Positions 23,583 to 33,813 of a stretch of 64,000 nt of DNA are shown here, one piece after another. Source of the stretch: Lunularia cruciata (Eukaryota > Streptophyta > Marchantiopsida > Lunulariales > Lunulariaceae); the NCBI GenBank assembly GCA_948567375.1, contig OX419758.1, forward strand, positions 3,415,001 to 3,479,000, read 5' to 3'. Below the pieces are notes generated by a model that saw nothing but the letters and a program-made list of their open reading frames with translations, had not been told where the DNA came from and searched no databases. Position 1 is the first letter of the stretch, and each line of letters begins with the position of its first letter. The position numbers and the translations under genes were made by a program.

Positions 23583-24960
23583 TTGAGGAGTCACACAAGT
23601 TGTTTTGCCTTCAATATGAAGGATTTGGGTGCTCTGAAGGGACCTGGTATACGGATTGAGCTGACTAGCGACACACCAGTTTTCCGACGTCCTTATCGAT
23701 ATAGTGAGATGGAGAGGACATTGATTCAGAGCCAAAGTAGTGACCTTTTTGAGGCTGGTTTGGTGGAGATTTCACATGGAGAGTATGCATCAGCGATAGT
23801 GATGCCAGCCAAGAAGGATATGCATGGCAACTATACATATAGGCGGATGTGTGGAGATTACCGTCCTATCAACCGACAGACCAGGGCTGATCGGTATGCC
23901 ATGCCTACACCGGAGGAGATTTTTGATGCGATTGGGCATGCAAAGGTCTTCAGTACTTTGGATCTTTGAGCGGGATATCATCAGTTGCCGATCAGGGAGG
24001 AAGATAAGTCCAAGATAGCATTTTGGGCTATTGATCCTCACGGCAAGGATGTGTTATATCAGTGGAGATTCTTACCATTTGGGTTGAAGAATGCTCCTGC
24101 TGAGTTCCAGAGGGTCATGGATAGGATCCTAGCTGGATTGGATTTTGCTCGGTGCTATATTGATGACATTTTGGTGTATAGCACTACTGTGAAGGAGCAT
24201 GAGAGACAGTTGTTGGAGGTGTTTGAGAGGTTGAGATCTCATGGACTCAAATTACATCCTGGGAAGTGTAGGTTCTTCCATGAGCAGGTTGAGTATTTGG
24301 GTCACACTATCTACCCCGGAGGACTTGGTGTTCAGCAGACTAAGGTGGAGGCTATTGCACGTATTCCTCGGCCTACGGATGTGAGCAGAGTGCGAGCATT
24401 CCTTGGGTTGGCAAACTTCTATCGCCGCTATGTTAGAGGATTTAGTGCCATTGCCAAGGCCTTGACGAAGCTGACCAAGCTTACACAGGAGTGGTGTTGG
24501 GGAGATGAGCAGGAGAGAGCTTTTGTAGAGCTCAAGGAGAGGTTGACATCTACTCCTATTTTGAGGAGACCGATCAGGGGACGACCATTTCAGGTTCACA
24601 CTGATTGGAGTATGTTGGGGCTTGGAGCGGTGCTCACCCAACATGATGATGAGGAGAAGGAGTTTGTGGTGGCCTATGCTAGTCGCTCCAACAATTCAGC
24701 GGAGGCGAAGTATAGTTCATATGAGGGAGAGTGCTTGGCAGCAGTTTGGGCAGTAGCACATTTCCGATATTACCTATTTGGTAACCCCTTCACTCTCATC
24801 ACTGATCATCAGCCGCTGAAGTGGTTGATGGAGTCCGACAAGCTTTCAGGGAAGCTTGCACGATGGGCTCTGATTTTACAGGAGTATGATTTCACGGTTG
24901 TTCACAGACCTGGAGTGGTGAACCGTGATGCAGATGGGTTGAGTAGAAACCCATGTCCCA
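23583..24960 (+). mobile_element. MTR1 reverse transcriptase and RNase H
   Basis: RT begins with GPGIRIELTSDTPVFRRPYR, then YRRMCGDYRPINRQT, FLPFGLKNAPAEFQRVMDRI and the catalytic box CYIDDILVYS (YIDD, about 24155-24180). It continues through LHPGKCRFFHEQVEYLGH and AFLGLANFYRRYVRGF. RNase H follows with VHTDWSMLGLGAVLTQ, ASRSNNSAEAKYSSYEGE, TDHQPLKWL and NRDADGLSR. These are clear Ty3/gypsy motifs. Together they copy element RNA to DNA and remove the RNA strand. One or two breaks lie in the RT part. Confidence 0.93.
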
Positions 24961-25329
24961 GCCAGCAGGATCAGACCGGAGCACGTTGGCATGGTGAGAC
25001 AGATGGGGAGATGGTGCCAGGTTGGCATGCATCGGCCTTTCTGTGTATATTTGCAGAGACTTTGGTGGTATCTCTCTCAGCGCATACAGGAGGAGTTATT
25101 GAGGTCACAGATCCAGAGAGTGAAGATATTGGTACAGTTCAGCGAGACATTCATGATGATGTCTTAGTGATGGACTATCTTCGCACTGGTGTTGTGGGTG
25201 GCACAGTTGGGGCCAAGGAGAGAGACCGTGTTCTTCAGCGGGCCAGACGGTTCAGATTGGAGGGTAGACACCTTTTGCGTGTATGGGAGGATGGTAGAGT
25301 GCGAGTAGTACCACTTCCATCACAGAGAC

Positions 25330-26400
25330 CACAGTTGGTCCGTCATGCTCATGAGGAGCTAGGACATTTTGGAGTAAAGCGTACATATAGCTTACTCCAG
25401 AGTCATTATTGGTGGCACGGTATGCAGACCGAGGTACAGCAGTTTGTTGCCAGATGTGTGGTTTGTGACCGAGTTAGAGCATCATTCAATGCTCCTACGC
25501 CACAGTTACACCCATTACCTATCATGGGATTGGGTTACCGTTGGAGTTTGGACTTCGCCGGACCTTTACCGCTGACTGTGAGACATCATTGGTATGTTTT
25601 GGTGATGGTGGAGCACTTCTCCAAGTGGATTGAGTTGGTGGCACTTCCTGACAAGTCTAGTGAAGGGACAGCTTACTCGTTCCTGGATCGAGTTCTTAGT
25701 CATTTTGGTGCACCAGCTGAGGTTTTGACTGATCAGGGTACAGAGTTCTTGGGAGAGTTTCAGGTCTTGTGTGACAAGGCTTTGATTGATCATCGTACTA
25801 CATCCCGAGATCACCCTGAGGCAGATGGCTTAGCAGAGAGAGTGGTTCAGACGGTGAAGAGAGGATTGCGAAAGTATGGTTTGCAGAGAGGCCACTTGGG
25901 AGATTGGGATCTCCAGTTACCTTGGTTGGCCATGGGCTATCGGTTCAGCCGGCAAGCCTCCTTAGCATCCTTCTCTCCATACTTTCTACTCTATGGACGA
26001 GATCCAGATTTACCTGCAGCCATTCATCGAGATGCTACTGTAGTTTTGGACTTGGATGACCCTGATGTATGGATGAGTGCATGTTCTCAGCGGGCAGAGA
26101 TCTTTCAGAGAGTGATGCCGATGGCCTTCGAGAACTTGGCGATTGCTCAGCATAGAGATACTTTACACTATGCTACCATTCGAGGAGGAGGTTATAGACC
26201 CTCGATCCGTCGATTTCATCCAGGCGACTATGTATATCTACAGCAGATAGCACCAATGACACTTGATGTTTCTACAGGCCGCACTATCTTGAGAGTGCAC
26301 GAGGTTTTGCCATCTGGAGTCCTTGTGTTAGAAGGACGTGATGGTGTTGTTTGGAAGGATCATGTGCGCAATTGTGCGCCATGCCACCTTCCAAACATTG
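25330..26400 (+). mobile_element. MTR1 DDE integrase
   Basis: The HHCC zinc finger reads HAHEELGHFGVKRTY ... HYWWHGMQTEV ... CVVCDRVRASFN. The catalytic core shows SLDFAGPLPL (first Asp), LTDQGTEFLGEF (second Asp) and HPEADGLAERVVQTVKRGL (Glu). The C-terminal part has RRFHPGDYVYLQQIAP, the GPY/F-like region of Ty3/gypsy integrases. This places the element among DDE-integrase LTR retrotransposons rather than tyrosine-recombinase elements, although its terminal repeats are unusual. Open throughout in this copy. Confidence 0.93.
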
Positions 26401-26429
26401 ATGGTACTATGGACCCAAGCTTGGCACTT

Positions 26430-26588
26430 GTACGTGCAGGCTTGAGGTGTATGTTATGTGGCTCTTCTGGTGGAGCTGCTACTATGTTAGTGTGTGATAG
26501 TTGTTTGAGAGGATGGCATATGGCATGTATGACTCCTCCCCTCAAGGTGGTTCCTCAGGGACAGTGGTTATGTCCTAGATGTACTTGA
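26430..26588 (+). mobile_element. MTR1 C-terminal PHD finger
   Basis: The polyprotein ends in a Cys/His array: CMLCGSSGGAATMLVCDSC, then LRGWHMACMTPPL, then WLCPRCT. The pattern C-x2-C ... C-x2-C-x4-H-x2-C ... W-x-C-x2-C is that of a PHD finger (C4HC3). It has the aromatic residue (GWH) and the W two residues before the last CxxC that are typical of the fold. PHD fingers often read histone H3 tails. It occupies the place where chromoviruses carry a chromodomain, so a targeting role in integration is a reasonable inference. The same finger closes MTR2 (53938-54077), and a decayed start of it is seen in MTR3 next to 35333. Confidence 0.87.
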
Positions 26589-26741
26589 CCTATAGCTAGT
26601 TCATTCTTTATATGGTATAGATTGCAGACAGGCGACTAACGATGGGGCTCCATAGCACCCGGCCTCCTGATCTTTGCCCATTAGAGGGTATACCATATAC
26701 TTAGAGTAGATGGCTATTTGGAGTTAGAGGGACCTAACCGC

Positions 26742-26757
26742 CAGCTAGGGGGGCGAT
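26742..26757 (+). other. Purine-rich tract before MTR1 block B1
   Basis: CTAGGGGGGCGAT lies directly before TGTGGCAC, the start of B1. MTR2 has the same tract (CTAGGGGGGCGCT, about 54233-54246). Position and composition fit a polypurine tract, which would make B1 the start of the 3' terminal unit. Confidence 0.7.
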
Positions 26758-26862
26758 TGTGGCACTTTAGAGTCTATGTATGACTTATGTGTGAGTTGTG
26801 CTTTTATAGTATATGATGTTGACAGCGATGTATGTTGTGTAGCGATGTATATACGCACGACA
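26758..26862 (+). repeat. MTR1 terminal block B1 (105 bp)
   Basis: Starts TGTGGCACTTTAGAG and ends CGCACGACA. It recurs as B2 at 27315-27419. B1 reads TATAGTATATGATG and GTGTAGCGATG where B2 reads TATAGTGTATGATG and GTGTAGTGATG. The same two distinctions separate B1 and B2 in MTR2. Confidence 0.9.
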
Positions 26863-26864
26863 AT

Positions 26865-27313
26865 TGTCACGCCATTTGTAGTTCTGCATCTAGATGCTCA
26901 GACACTGGAGTTCCAGTGATGGTAGTTAGAGTTATTCTAGCTGTTTCTCAGGGACTACTTTCCGATGGTTAGATTTCGTGTTCGGGGTACTGACTTCACG
27001 GTGGGGCCCACCGTCACTTTGCACCATTTGCACCGTCGAGTGTGCCATCAGCGAGACCGTTAGGGTTTCAGGGCTAGCTCGAGTCCAGGGGGTATAGTTT
27101 TGAAGTGAGCTCCAGAGAGCTCATTTCTCTGATGTTGAGCCTTCGAGTTCCTGGCTATGGTGGACAGAGGCCGGCGAGCGTCACCTGGATTCTCTATGCT
27201 TGAGTGGGTGTGGCTTGACTGTAATCAGTGCCCAGTTGTTGGCAGTTTATAGAGTGACAGATCAAGTACTGATCTGAGTTGAGTTGAGTTGAGAATGTTA
27301 AGCAATCTGATTA
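26865..27313 (+). repeat. MTR1 terminal block A2
   Basis: Second copy of the 0.45-kb block that opens the element, here enclosed between B1 and B2. A 2-bp spacer (AT in MTR1, GC in MTR2) separates it from B1. It ends at CTGATTA and then passes directly into B2, whereas A1 at the 5' end continues into the leader. Confidence 0.9.
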
Positions 27314-27314
27314 T

Positions 27315-27419
27315 TGTGGCACTTTAGAGTCTATGTATGACTTATGTGTGAGTTGTGCTTTTATAGTGTATGATGTTGACAGCGATGTATGTTGTGTAGT
27401 GATGTATATACGCACGACA
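27315..27419 (+). repeat. MTR1 terminal block B2 and 3' end
   Basis: Second copy of block B. The element ends at CGCACGACA, and LLR1 gag resumes at 27420 with AATGGTACAAACC. MTR2 ends at the homologous base. Confidence 0.9.
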
Positions 27420-28302
27420 AATGGTACAAACCCCTTTTGAGTCACATGGGTGTACCAGCTCCAAGCTTTCTTGCGAAGCAAACTTGGAAAAATTCTTAGT
27501 CAATCCGCCGAGTCATGCTCCTTGTTACCAAAGGAGATGACTTCGAATTCTTTGATGAATTCATCGGGGTCTTCGTCTTGTTCTGTCTCCTTATACTTCT
27601 GATAGGCGTGTCAAGTGACAGGAAGCAAAGTCATCATTCGATGCATTGGGATTGGCTGAGGTAATGTGGAACTTGACGGAACGGAAGAATTGGCTGGAAT
27701 TGACGCCGTGTTGTCAGCCCAGGGATTCCAATTCGTCAAATTCAATGCAAGGTCTTCTTCGACAATTTCTACTCTGAGAGGGTCGACTTCAACCCGAGTG
27801 GAAGATTCAGGATCAACACCTTTAATACGTTCTTCCAAATTCCTTCGGGACAACCGAGGAATCGTTCGTAGAAGATGTTGACACTCGTCTTCAGTAAGTG
27901 TGCGTGCTGTCTTTTCTCAAACAAAGGTCTTCAAGGAAACAACTTCCTTTACAGCTCTAGGGGAAGTTGGTGTACTAGACCACAATGCATATGTTTGCCC
28001 ACTTGATTCTTTCTTCTTCTTGGAAGAAGAGGGAGATGCAAAGTAGCCTTGCCAACCACCTTCGCGTTTCTTGTGATCAAGTTCTCATAGGGCTTCTTGC
28101 ACTTCGTGAAGGAGTTGAAACTCCAACGCCTCTCGCTCAGTTTCGTCAACAATGGATGGGATGTTCAGACGTTTGTCTTCTTCACGCTGAAGTGCTCGTC
28201 TTTGAGCTCTCTCTTCCCTTTGTTCTTTCAATCCAGACATTCATATTGCCTTGATACCCAGTTTCCAATTTGGCTTCGTATTCTTCCACTTCCGAGATTT
28301 GT
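27420..28302 (-). mobile_element. LLR1 gag, N-terminal part
   Basis: On the minus strand, next to the MTR1 junction, the frame reads RKKAWSWYTHVTQKGFVP, the usual gag segment before WADLRNNFLEWF, which is found across MTR1 at 17472 and below. Upstream is an acidic, Ser/Pro-rich region (27853-27611). The first ~300 bases after the primer site are the untranslated leader and gag start. There are a few breaks. Confidence 0.8.
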
Positions 28303-28320
28303 ATCCCCGGCAGCGGCGCT
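28303..28320 (-). other. LLR1 primer-binding site (tRNA-Asp type)
   Basis: The minus strand reads AGCGCCGCTGCCGGGGAT, eight bases inside the 5' LTR end. This matches the plant tRNA-Asp primer site consensus (TGGCGCCGTTGCCGGGGAT) with few mismatches, the type used by many plant Tat/Athila-side gypsy elements. Confidence 0.9.
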
Positions 28321-28328
28321 AAAAATCA

Positions 28329-31300
28329 TGTGACAACCCGGCAAATATCACTTTTGCGGTAATCGGGTAAGTAAAGTTTGTTCCCGCAGAGATACGAGTC
28401 AGAAATGTCCAAATACAAAGCAAAGTAACAGTTTCAGTTCTTCTTGAGTTCTTCTTTAGTCTCTCAGGTAGAAACCACACCCAAAAGAGAGTAACAAGCA
28501 CTGACTCGCAGTCTTGTCACAAATTCACACTCCTTAATCACAAATCCTTCAATTCTTTCCAAACAATCTTGATTGTGATGATTCAGGCTCTCCCAAAAAC
28601 GACACTCCACTGCAAAACGACCTCACCTCAGAATTGTGTTCCACCCCTCCACTGAAGGCACAACTTCCTCGATTGAAATTGCTTCACATCAACCTCGCAA
28701 TGCACTCACAAATGCAGAATACTACCAACACTACAATTCCTCTCAAATCTGTCAAGGCACTGCTTTGATTGCACTTCACTCAGGATCAAACACACAGAAT
28801 GAAGATCAAGGCTGTGGAATCCAACATCCAACAAGCACTCTGACTTGCACTTCAAATTTCTCCAAACACTCACAAACACAATTGCAAAATTGATACTCGG
28901 AATCAAGCTCAAGCAACGAGCACTGCTTCACCGCACTTCACTTTATCTATTCTCAGAAATAATGAGCACTAAACAACATTTTCCTGCGAATGCCACTCTT
29001 AAATAGTGAAGCAATCGACAGTTCTAACAACTATACCATTTCTACAACAACTGTTCTAACTTGCAGATCCGAAATAACAATGCATCTCTTCATATCTGCC
29101 CCTTCAAATCTCAAATCTGTTACTAATCCGATCCGATGTCTACTCCTTCCTCGGCTTTCAAACCCGAACCCAAAGTAATCTCACTTTCTACTATCTTTTC
29201 GTTGGGTTTCAGATCTCCCACATCTTCTACCAGATCCAACAATTCTCTTTCCTGATCTGAAATTGCACTAGTGGGTAATCTATCTAACTCCTCATCCTTC
29301 GACCCACTCTTCTCTAATGTCTCTGAGGGCAACTCCGAAGACATTTGGATCCCTATGTTATCTACTTTGGGTTTTGCCTTAACATTGTGCCGAAGCTTTT
29401 CTAACTCTATTCTCACTAAGTCTAATCTAATCGCAATATTGTCTTCTACTTCTAAGATCTTCCTATCTACACGAGTTCTCAATTTAATCAACAAGGCATT
29501 CAAATCTGTATCTTTCGCTTGTCTTTGCCTTGTTTCCTGCACCAACAATTTTAACTCGTGCAATCTCGTCTCTTCAATTCAAACGCTGGCCTCTGTACTC
29601 AACATCGCGTTTACTCTGAGGACGATTTCCTTCAATGGCTCCAATCTTGTCTTGCGTTTGCGTTCCCGATCTGCAAGCCATTCTTCTCTGTACATCGTCA
29701 ATTCTTCTTCAAATTCGGCCTTCACCGCTTCCTTCTCTTTCTCCTTATGTGCAACCTTCTCTTCCTGATTACGAAGTAAGTCTCGTAATCTCTCTTCTTC
29801 TCGATATCTCACAGCCAACTCTCGCTGCCAAAGTTGCTTCTTCTCCTCCATACTCTCCATCACTTGATCGAGCTCTTGATCCTTCGATGCTACCCTTGCC
29901 ATAGCATGGATAAGTTCGACTCTTGAATCAGCAAACTGCTGTTTCAAGATTTCATGCTCCGCTACTTGTCTCTCCCTTGCGATGTCACTCTTCCTCGCAA
30001 GATCTTCTCGATAACTCACTTCTCTCTTCAGGTCTTTGATTACCTGACTCCTCTTGACTGCTTCCGCTTGCAGTACTTCTCTCTCTTCCTCACCTCAGGT
30101 TATACTCTTCTTCAACTCCGAGTTCTCTTCTTCTAATCTTGATAAGACCTGCAACACAATCTTTACCTCTGGACAAGTAGACTGCATCTCCTTCTTCTTC
30201 TTCTCCATCTTCACCAACAGCGGGCATACTACCATTTGCAGGTAATCCACTCCATTACTAACAACTTCGTCCTCCCACGAAGTGGTCTCTCTTCTTTCCT
30301 TGTGTTCTCCCAATACTTGCCTTCTTCTCTGGAGTCTTCGTATCGGGATCGATGCCTCACTGCCCGAGCTTCCTTCTACCTCTTCCTTCACTCTACTCGG
30401 TCCCGCTTCACACTTTGCCTTACGTCTCGAGTGAATTCCTCGCTGTACTGCAATCTTCTTCTCCTCGCACACTGGTACTTCGTCTTCCAGCGCCGCATTG
30501 TCTTTGGTTTCTACTTCAGCTTGCATTTCTTCTTTGTATTCTTCAGCCGCTGGTACCAATGTCATCTCTCCTCCTTCCTCACTGTCACTGCTCGTATCTC
30601 CACTTTGCAATGTTAGCTCAGGTTCCTCCTCACGGTTCGAGTCCTCCATCTTGAGCTCGGCTTTGCCTTCTAAGTCTTCATCTTCCGACTCAATCACCAC
30701 CATTCCTCGCCTCGGGTTATTTTTCTGCATTTTTCGAGGTTTCTTGTTTTCTTCGGCTTTTGCTTGCCGAGTTCACTTCTTCGTCGGGGTACTTTCAACG
30801 ACCTCCATGTTCTTCCCTGTCTTTGCGGAGTAATCGTCCGTGCTCCGGATTTGGAGAATGTATTGCTGCTCCTCCGCGTTGACTTCTCTTCTCAAATCAG
30901 GATGGAAATGAGACACCATTCAATTACGCTCTGCCAAATTGAGCAGATTTAACCCGAGGTAAAAATGGGCTGCAAATGGTACGATGTAGTGTGGAGGCGA
31001 CTTATCCCGCAGATTCCACATCATCTGCCTCGTTCTTCCGTGAAAGCACCTTGCCCAATTTATTGGTTCTCCTGCAAATAACTTGTGAAAGAACACCGCT
31101 TGGTGTTTCATCACATAGGTAGTTCTCTCCGGCTTTAGGAGGGCCATTAGTGCACTCACAATTCCTCTCCTCACTGGGTCTTTATAGCTCTCAACTTTAT
31201 ACCCATTCTTCGTCCTCTTCAATGAGAAGGCATCTCTCACCTCCTGCATTTCTTGGGCTATCTTTCCTTTTCCCAAGAACGTGGCTCCCTGCTCCGAGCT

Positions 31301-31712
31301 TGCCTCCTTCCCGAGTACGAGTCTCCAATCTGACTCTGTCCAACGAGCCGGATTTCCTCTCTTCCCTTCTTCCTCGGGACCATCGAGACATTTACTCTTA
31401 ATGATTTCTATCATGAATCCTGGAAAACTTACATTCCAGTTCCATGCTAGAAAAGTGAAACGACTCGACGAAAGGTTGTTAGACTGTCTTTGCCTCAGGT
31501 TGAGCTCCCCCCAAGCCGAAGACAATTTACTTCGTATTGTATGCTGACACGGCATTTCAGAGTACTTCGCCTTATGACCCAAAGTCACTTTACTTCGGGT
31601 TTCACCCCGAAGACAATTTTCTTCGTCTTCTTCGGCCATACATGCGCAATCCGGCTTCTCTATACACTTCTTCTCCTTTATTTTGGAAAAAACAAAAAAT
31701 GTGGGCACCACA
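28329..31712 (-). repeat. LLR1 5' LTR (3,384 bp)
   Basis: Ends TGTGGTGCCCAC...GGTTGTCACA on the minus strand. It aligns with the 3' LTR (8323-12211) throughout, shows one difference in the first ~260 bases from the PBS-proximal end, and is shorter overall. The outer flank is TATCA. Confidence 0.93.
29123..31711 (-). pseudogene. LTR-borne reading frame in the LLR1 5' LTR
   Basis: Same protein as at 9230-11659. The minus strand gives FLAWNWNVSFPGFM, GNPARWTESDWRLVLG, GEPINWARCFHGR and HYIVPFAAHFYLGLNLLNLA (within 31711-30920). Next is the acidic Ser/Glu segment with a basic patch (30730-30095), then the coiled coil (30019-29579) with REEERLRDLLRNQEEK, and the tail (29563-29123). Coding capacity is better preserved in the coiled-coil half. 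The frame opens close to the LTR start, so an LTR-initiated transcript would have to begin upstream of or within it. Fossil with a few breaks. Confidence 0.62.
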
Positions 31713-32019
31713 TATCACCACAGGTAGAATCATTGGGTGTGGTGAGTTCATCACCCTGTCCATGAATTCTATGCCAAAGTGATAAACTAGCAATACCCTT
31801 ATTTGCTTACGCTGGATATACATAACCTTGATGTGGAATGGATTTGGGAATGGAAAGCTTGGTGTAGGAAATTGTTCTCCCGGTGCATCCATCCCGTCTG
31901 CTCTCTAAAGTCCTTCTTAAGTCCAACAATTACTCTATATTCTCCACCTCAAATTACTCAGTTTCAATAGTTTGTGCTCTTCCAAGAGGGGTGATCTACT
32001 CTCTTGGACTAAGATACTT
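31713..32019 (-). mobile_element. Element E internal fragment, right piece (gag start)
   Basis: The minus strand below the E primer site carries a short frame starting MDAPGEQFPTPSFPFPNPFH (from 31892). It runs into the TATCA duplication of LLR1, so E continues at 8322 on the other side. The frame resembles the start of a gag but is too short to assign to Ty1/copia or Ty3/gypsy. Confidence 0.6.
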
Positions 32020-32031
32020 GCTCTGATACCA
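32020..32031 (-). other. Element E primer-binding site (initiator tRNA-Met type)
   Basis: Minus strand TGGTATCAGAGC, one base from the LTR end GTATTACA. This is the classic plant initiator-Met primer site. Confidence 0.88.
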
Positions 32032-32032
32032 T

Positions 32033-32767
32033 TGTAATACTCCGAGGACAAGAGAAGAGAGAGAAACACAAATTACACACTCAACATTTGGTGCCCCAAA
32101 GGAGCACCTTCTCTTTATTATATAGACAAAGAGGATCTCCTCCAAGGAAGCTCCACCATAAGATTAGGCACACAGATTGGTGATATGTCAGCAAGCTCCA
32201 CCCTTGGATTACTTACTTGGATGGGTGACATGTCGGTCTAGGTCCTATCTGGTTGGTCAAACAAGCTTTGACCGAGGGAATCTTTTGGGGAATCTTTTTG
32301 GAGGAGTCTCAAAATCACATAAGGTACCATTGGAAAGCTCTCAATGAGACAAACTAAGGGGGAGAGAAGGCTAGCCTTTCCTTTGTTGGAGGGGGGGAAT
32401 TTGCACATTTTTTAGGCCCAATTCATCCGTTTAGGTCTCCAAAATTACCTTCAAAGATTTTAGGCATATTTTGGTTACTACTCTATTTGTAGAAGTTCCC
32501 TTTTGGTGATACCTCTTTCTGATCTATTTAGTCCATCATGTGTTACATCCTCCCAGATGTTACCAAACCAATTCTCACCTTTAAATCATATGTCTAACTA
32601 CTGGTTCTAAGGTTCTCAAGTCTATTTTGGTTTCTACTCTATTAGTAGAAGTACTCTTTTGGTGATACTTCTATCTGATCTATTTTTACCATCATGTATA
32701 ACTTCATTCTAGATGTTACAAAACCAAATTTCACATCTAGATCATATGGCTAGCTCTTGGTATTACA
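32033..32767 (-). mobile_element. Element E 5' LTR (735 bp)
   Basis: The LTR runs from TGTAATAC at 32033 to GTATTACA at 32767, giving perfect 8-bp terminal inverted repeats. Orientation is set by the primer site at 32020-32031. An internal near-duplication of about 170 bp lies at roughly 32463-32767: TTTTGGTTACTACTCTATT and TTTTGGTTTCTACTCTATT begin the two units. The far flank is F sequence (32768 on). The second LTR of E is not in the window. Confidence 0.85.
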
Positions 32768-33813
32768 AAGAATGGGTCTTGAAGACACCATATGTTTCAG
32801 CTTTTGGAATGCTTCTTTGTGCTTGTTGGTCTAGTGAAAGTTGAGTTCTTCTCCAAGAGATTGGTCAATGGTATGGTTACATGAGCATAATATTGGATGA
32901 ACCATTGGTAAAAAATGGCCAATCCATTATGCCCATATTATTTTAGAATCCTTCAGAGTAGACCAATCAGTGATGGCCTTGATTTTCTCCTCTTCCATCT
33001 TGATCCCCTCTAATAAGATCTTGCGACCCAAGAAGGTAACTTCCTTTGTGCCAAAATGCACACTTTGACTTCTTGTAGTAAAACTTCCATTGTTGTAATT
33101 GTCTTAAGACTTCTCACACATGATTTTCATGTTCTACTTTTGTCTTACTATAGATTAAAATGTCATCCAAGAACACCACTATGTATCGATCCAATAGTCC
33201 ATCCAATAGCTAGTGCATCTTATCCATGAAGACTACAAGAGCATTAGTGAAACCCAAAGGTAGAACTATCCATTCAAAATGCCCATACCTTGTACAAAAG
33301 GCAATATTTTGCACATCTTTCCCAACAATGGGGTTTTTCAATAGTCATTATGAAGATCCAACTTGGAGAAGTATTGTGCTCCATTCAATTGATCAAGAAA
33401 ATCATCAATTCAAGGCAAGGGATATGTATTCTTCACTAATTTTTTATGGATCCCATAGTAATCAATATAAAAACAAAGTCCTCCATGGTTCTTTGGAACA
33501 AATAGTCGGTGCTCCCCAAGGAGATGTACTATGTTGTATAAAACCCTTCTCCAACAACTTTGTAAGCGTTATTTGCAACTCCTCTAACTCCTTTGGTGAG
33601 AGCCAATAGATTGGTCTACGCATTGGAGTACTCCTTGGCAATAACTCAATCTTGAACAATATACAACAATTGAAGTGTAATCCCTTTGGCAAATCATCTA
33701 GAAACACATCCGCAAACTCTTGAACTATTTGATCAACCATTGCTTGGTGAGGTTTCTGACACTCCTCAGATTTTTATTGTGCAATTGGCTTGATCCACAT
33801 CCAAAAAATAGAT

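Larger units (their letters stand above)
17473..27419 (+). mobile_element. MTR1: Ty3/gypsy element with C5-cytosine methyltransferase and PHD finger
   Basis: A 9.9-kb element inserted in LLR1 gag in the opposite orientation. Order: terminal block A1 (17473-17923), a 1.26-kb leader, gag, aspartic protease, cytosine methyltransferase, RT, RNase H, integrase, PHD finger, a purine-rich tract, then terminal blocks B1-A2-B2 (26758-27419). The termini TGTCACGCC and GCACGACA equal those of MTR2 (TGTCACGCC and GCACTACA). The target duplication is not clear here; the flanks share only AA. All domains lie in one forward frame. The element looks close to whole, with about five breaks. Because it sits inside the young LLR1 it is the youngest MTR copy in the window. 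Confidence 0.93.
8323..31712 (-). mobile_element. LLR1: full-length long-LTR Ty3/gypsy element, with MTR1 nested inside
   Basis: On the minus strand the order is 5' LTR (31712-28329), tRNA-Asp primer site (28320-28303), gag (broken into by MTR1 at 27420/17472), protease, reverse transcriptase, RNase H, integrase, polypurine tract (12227-12212) and 3' LTR (12211-8323). Both LTRs run TG...CA and the whole is flanked by TATCA duplications. Without MTR1 the element is about 13.4 kb. The two LTRs are close (one difference in their first ~260 bases at the PBS-proximal end), so the insertion is fairly recent for this window. It has all family parts but is not intact, with about half a dozen breaks besides MTR1. 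PBS type and domain order suggest the non-chromodomain (Tat/Athila-like) side of plant Ty3/gypsy, an inference. Confidence 0.93.

Noticed and set aside
17473-27419. MTR1 as a DIRS/PAT/Ngaro-type tyrosine-recombinase element because of its A...B-A-B ends
   Set aside because: It has a clear HHCC plus DDE integrase and an aspartic protease, and I see no tyrosine recombinase. MTR2 also has a target duplication.
17468-27424. A clean 4- or 5-bp target duplication for MTR1
   Set aside because: The flanks CCAA and AATGG share only AA; I could not support a full duplication.
8102-31979. Shared CAATAGTTTGTGC between 31967-31979 and the reverse strand of 8102-8114 as an inverted repeat linking E pieces
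   Set aside because: Only about 13 bases and in inverted sense; likely chance. The TATCA duplication explains the junction better.
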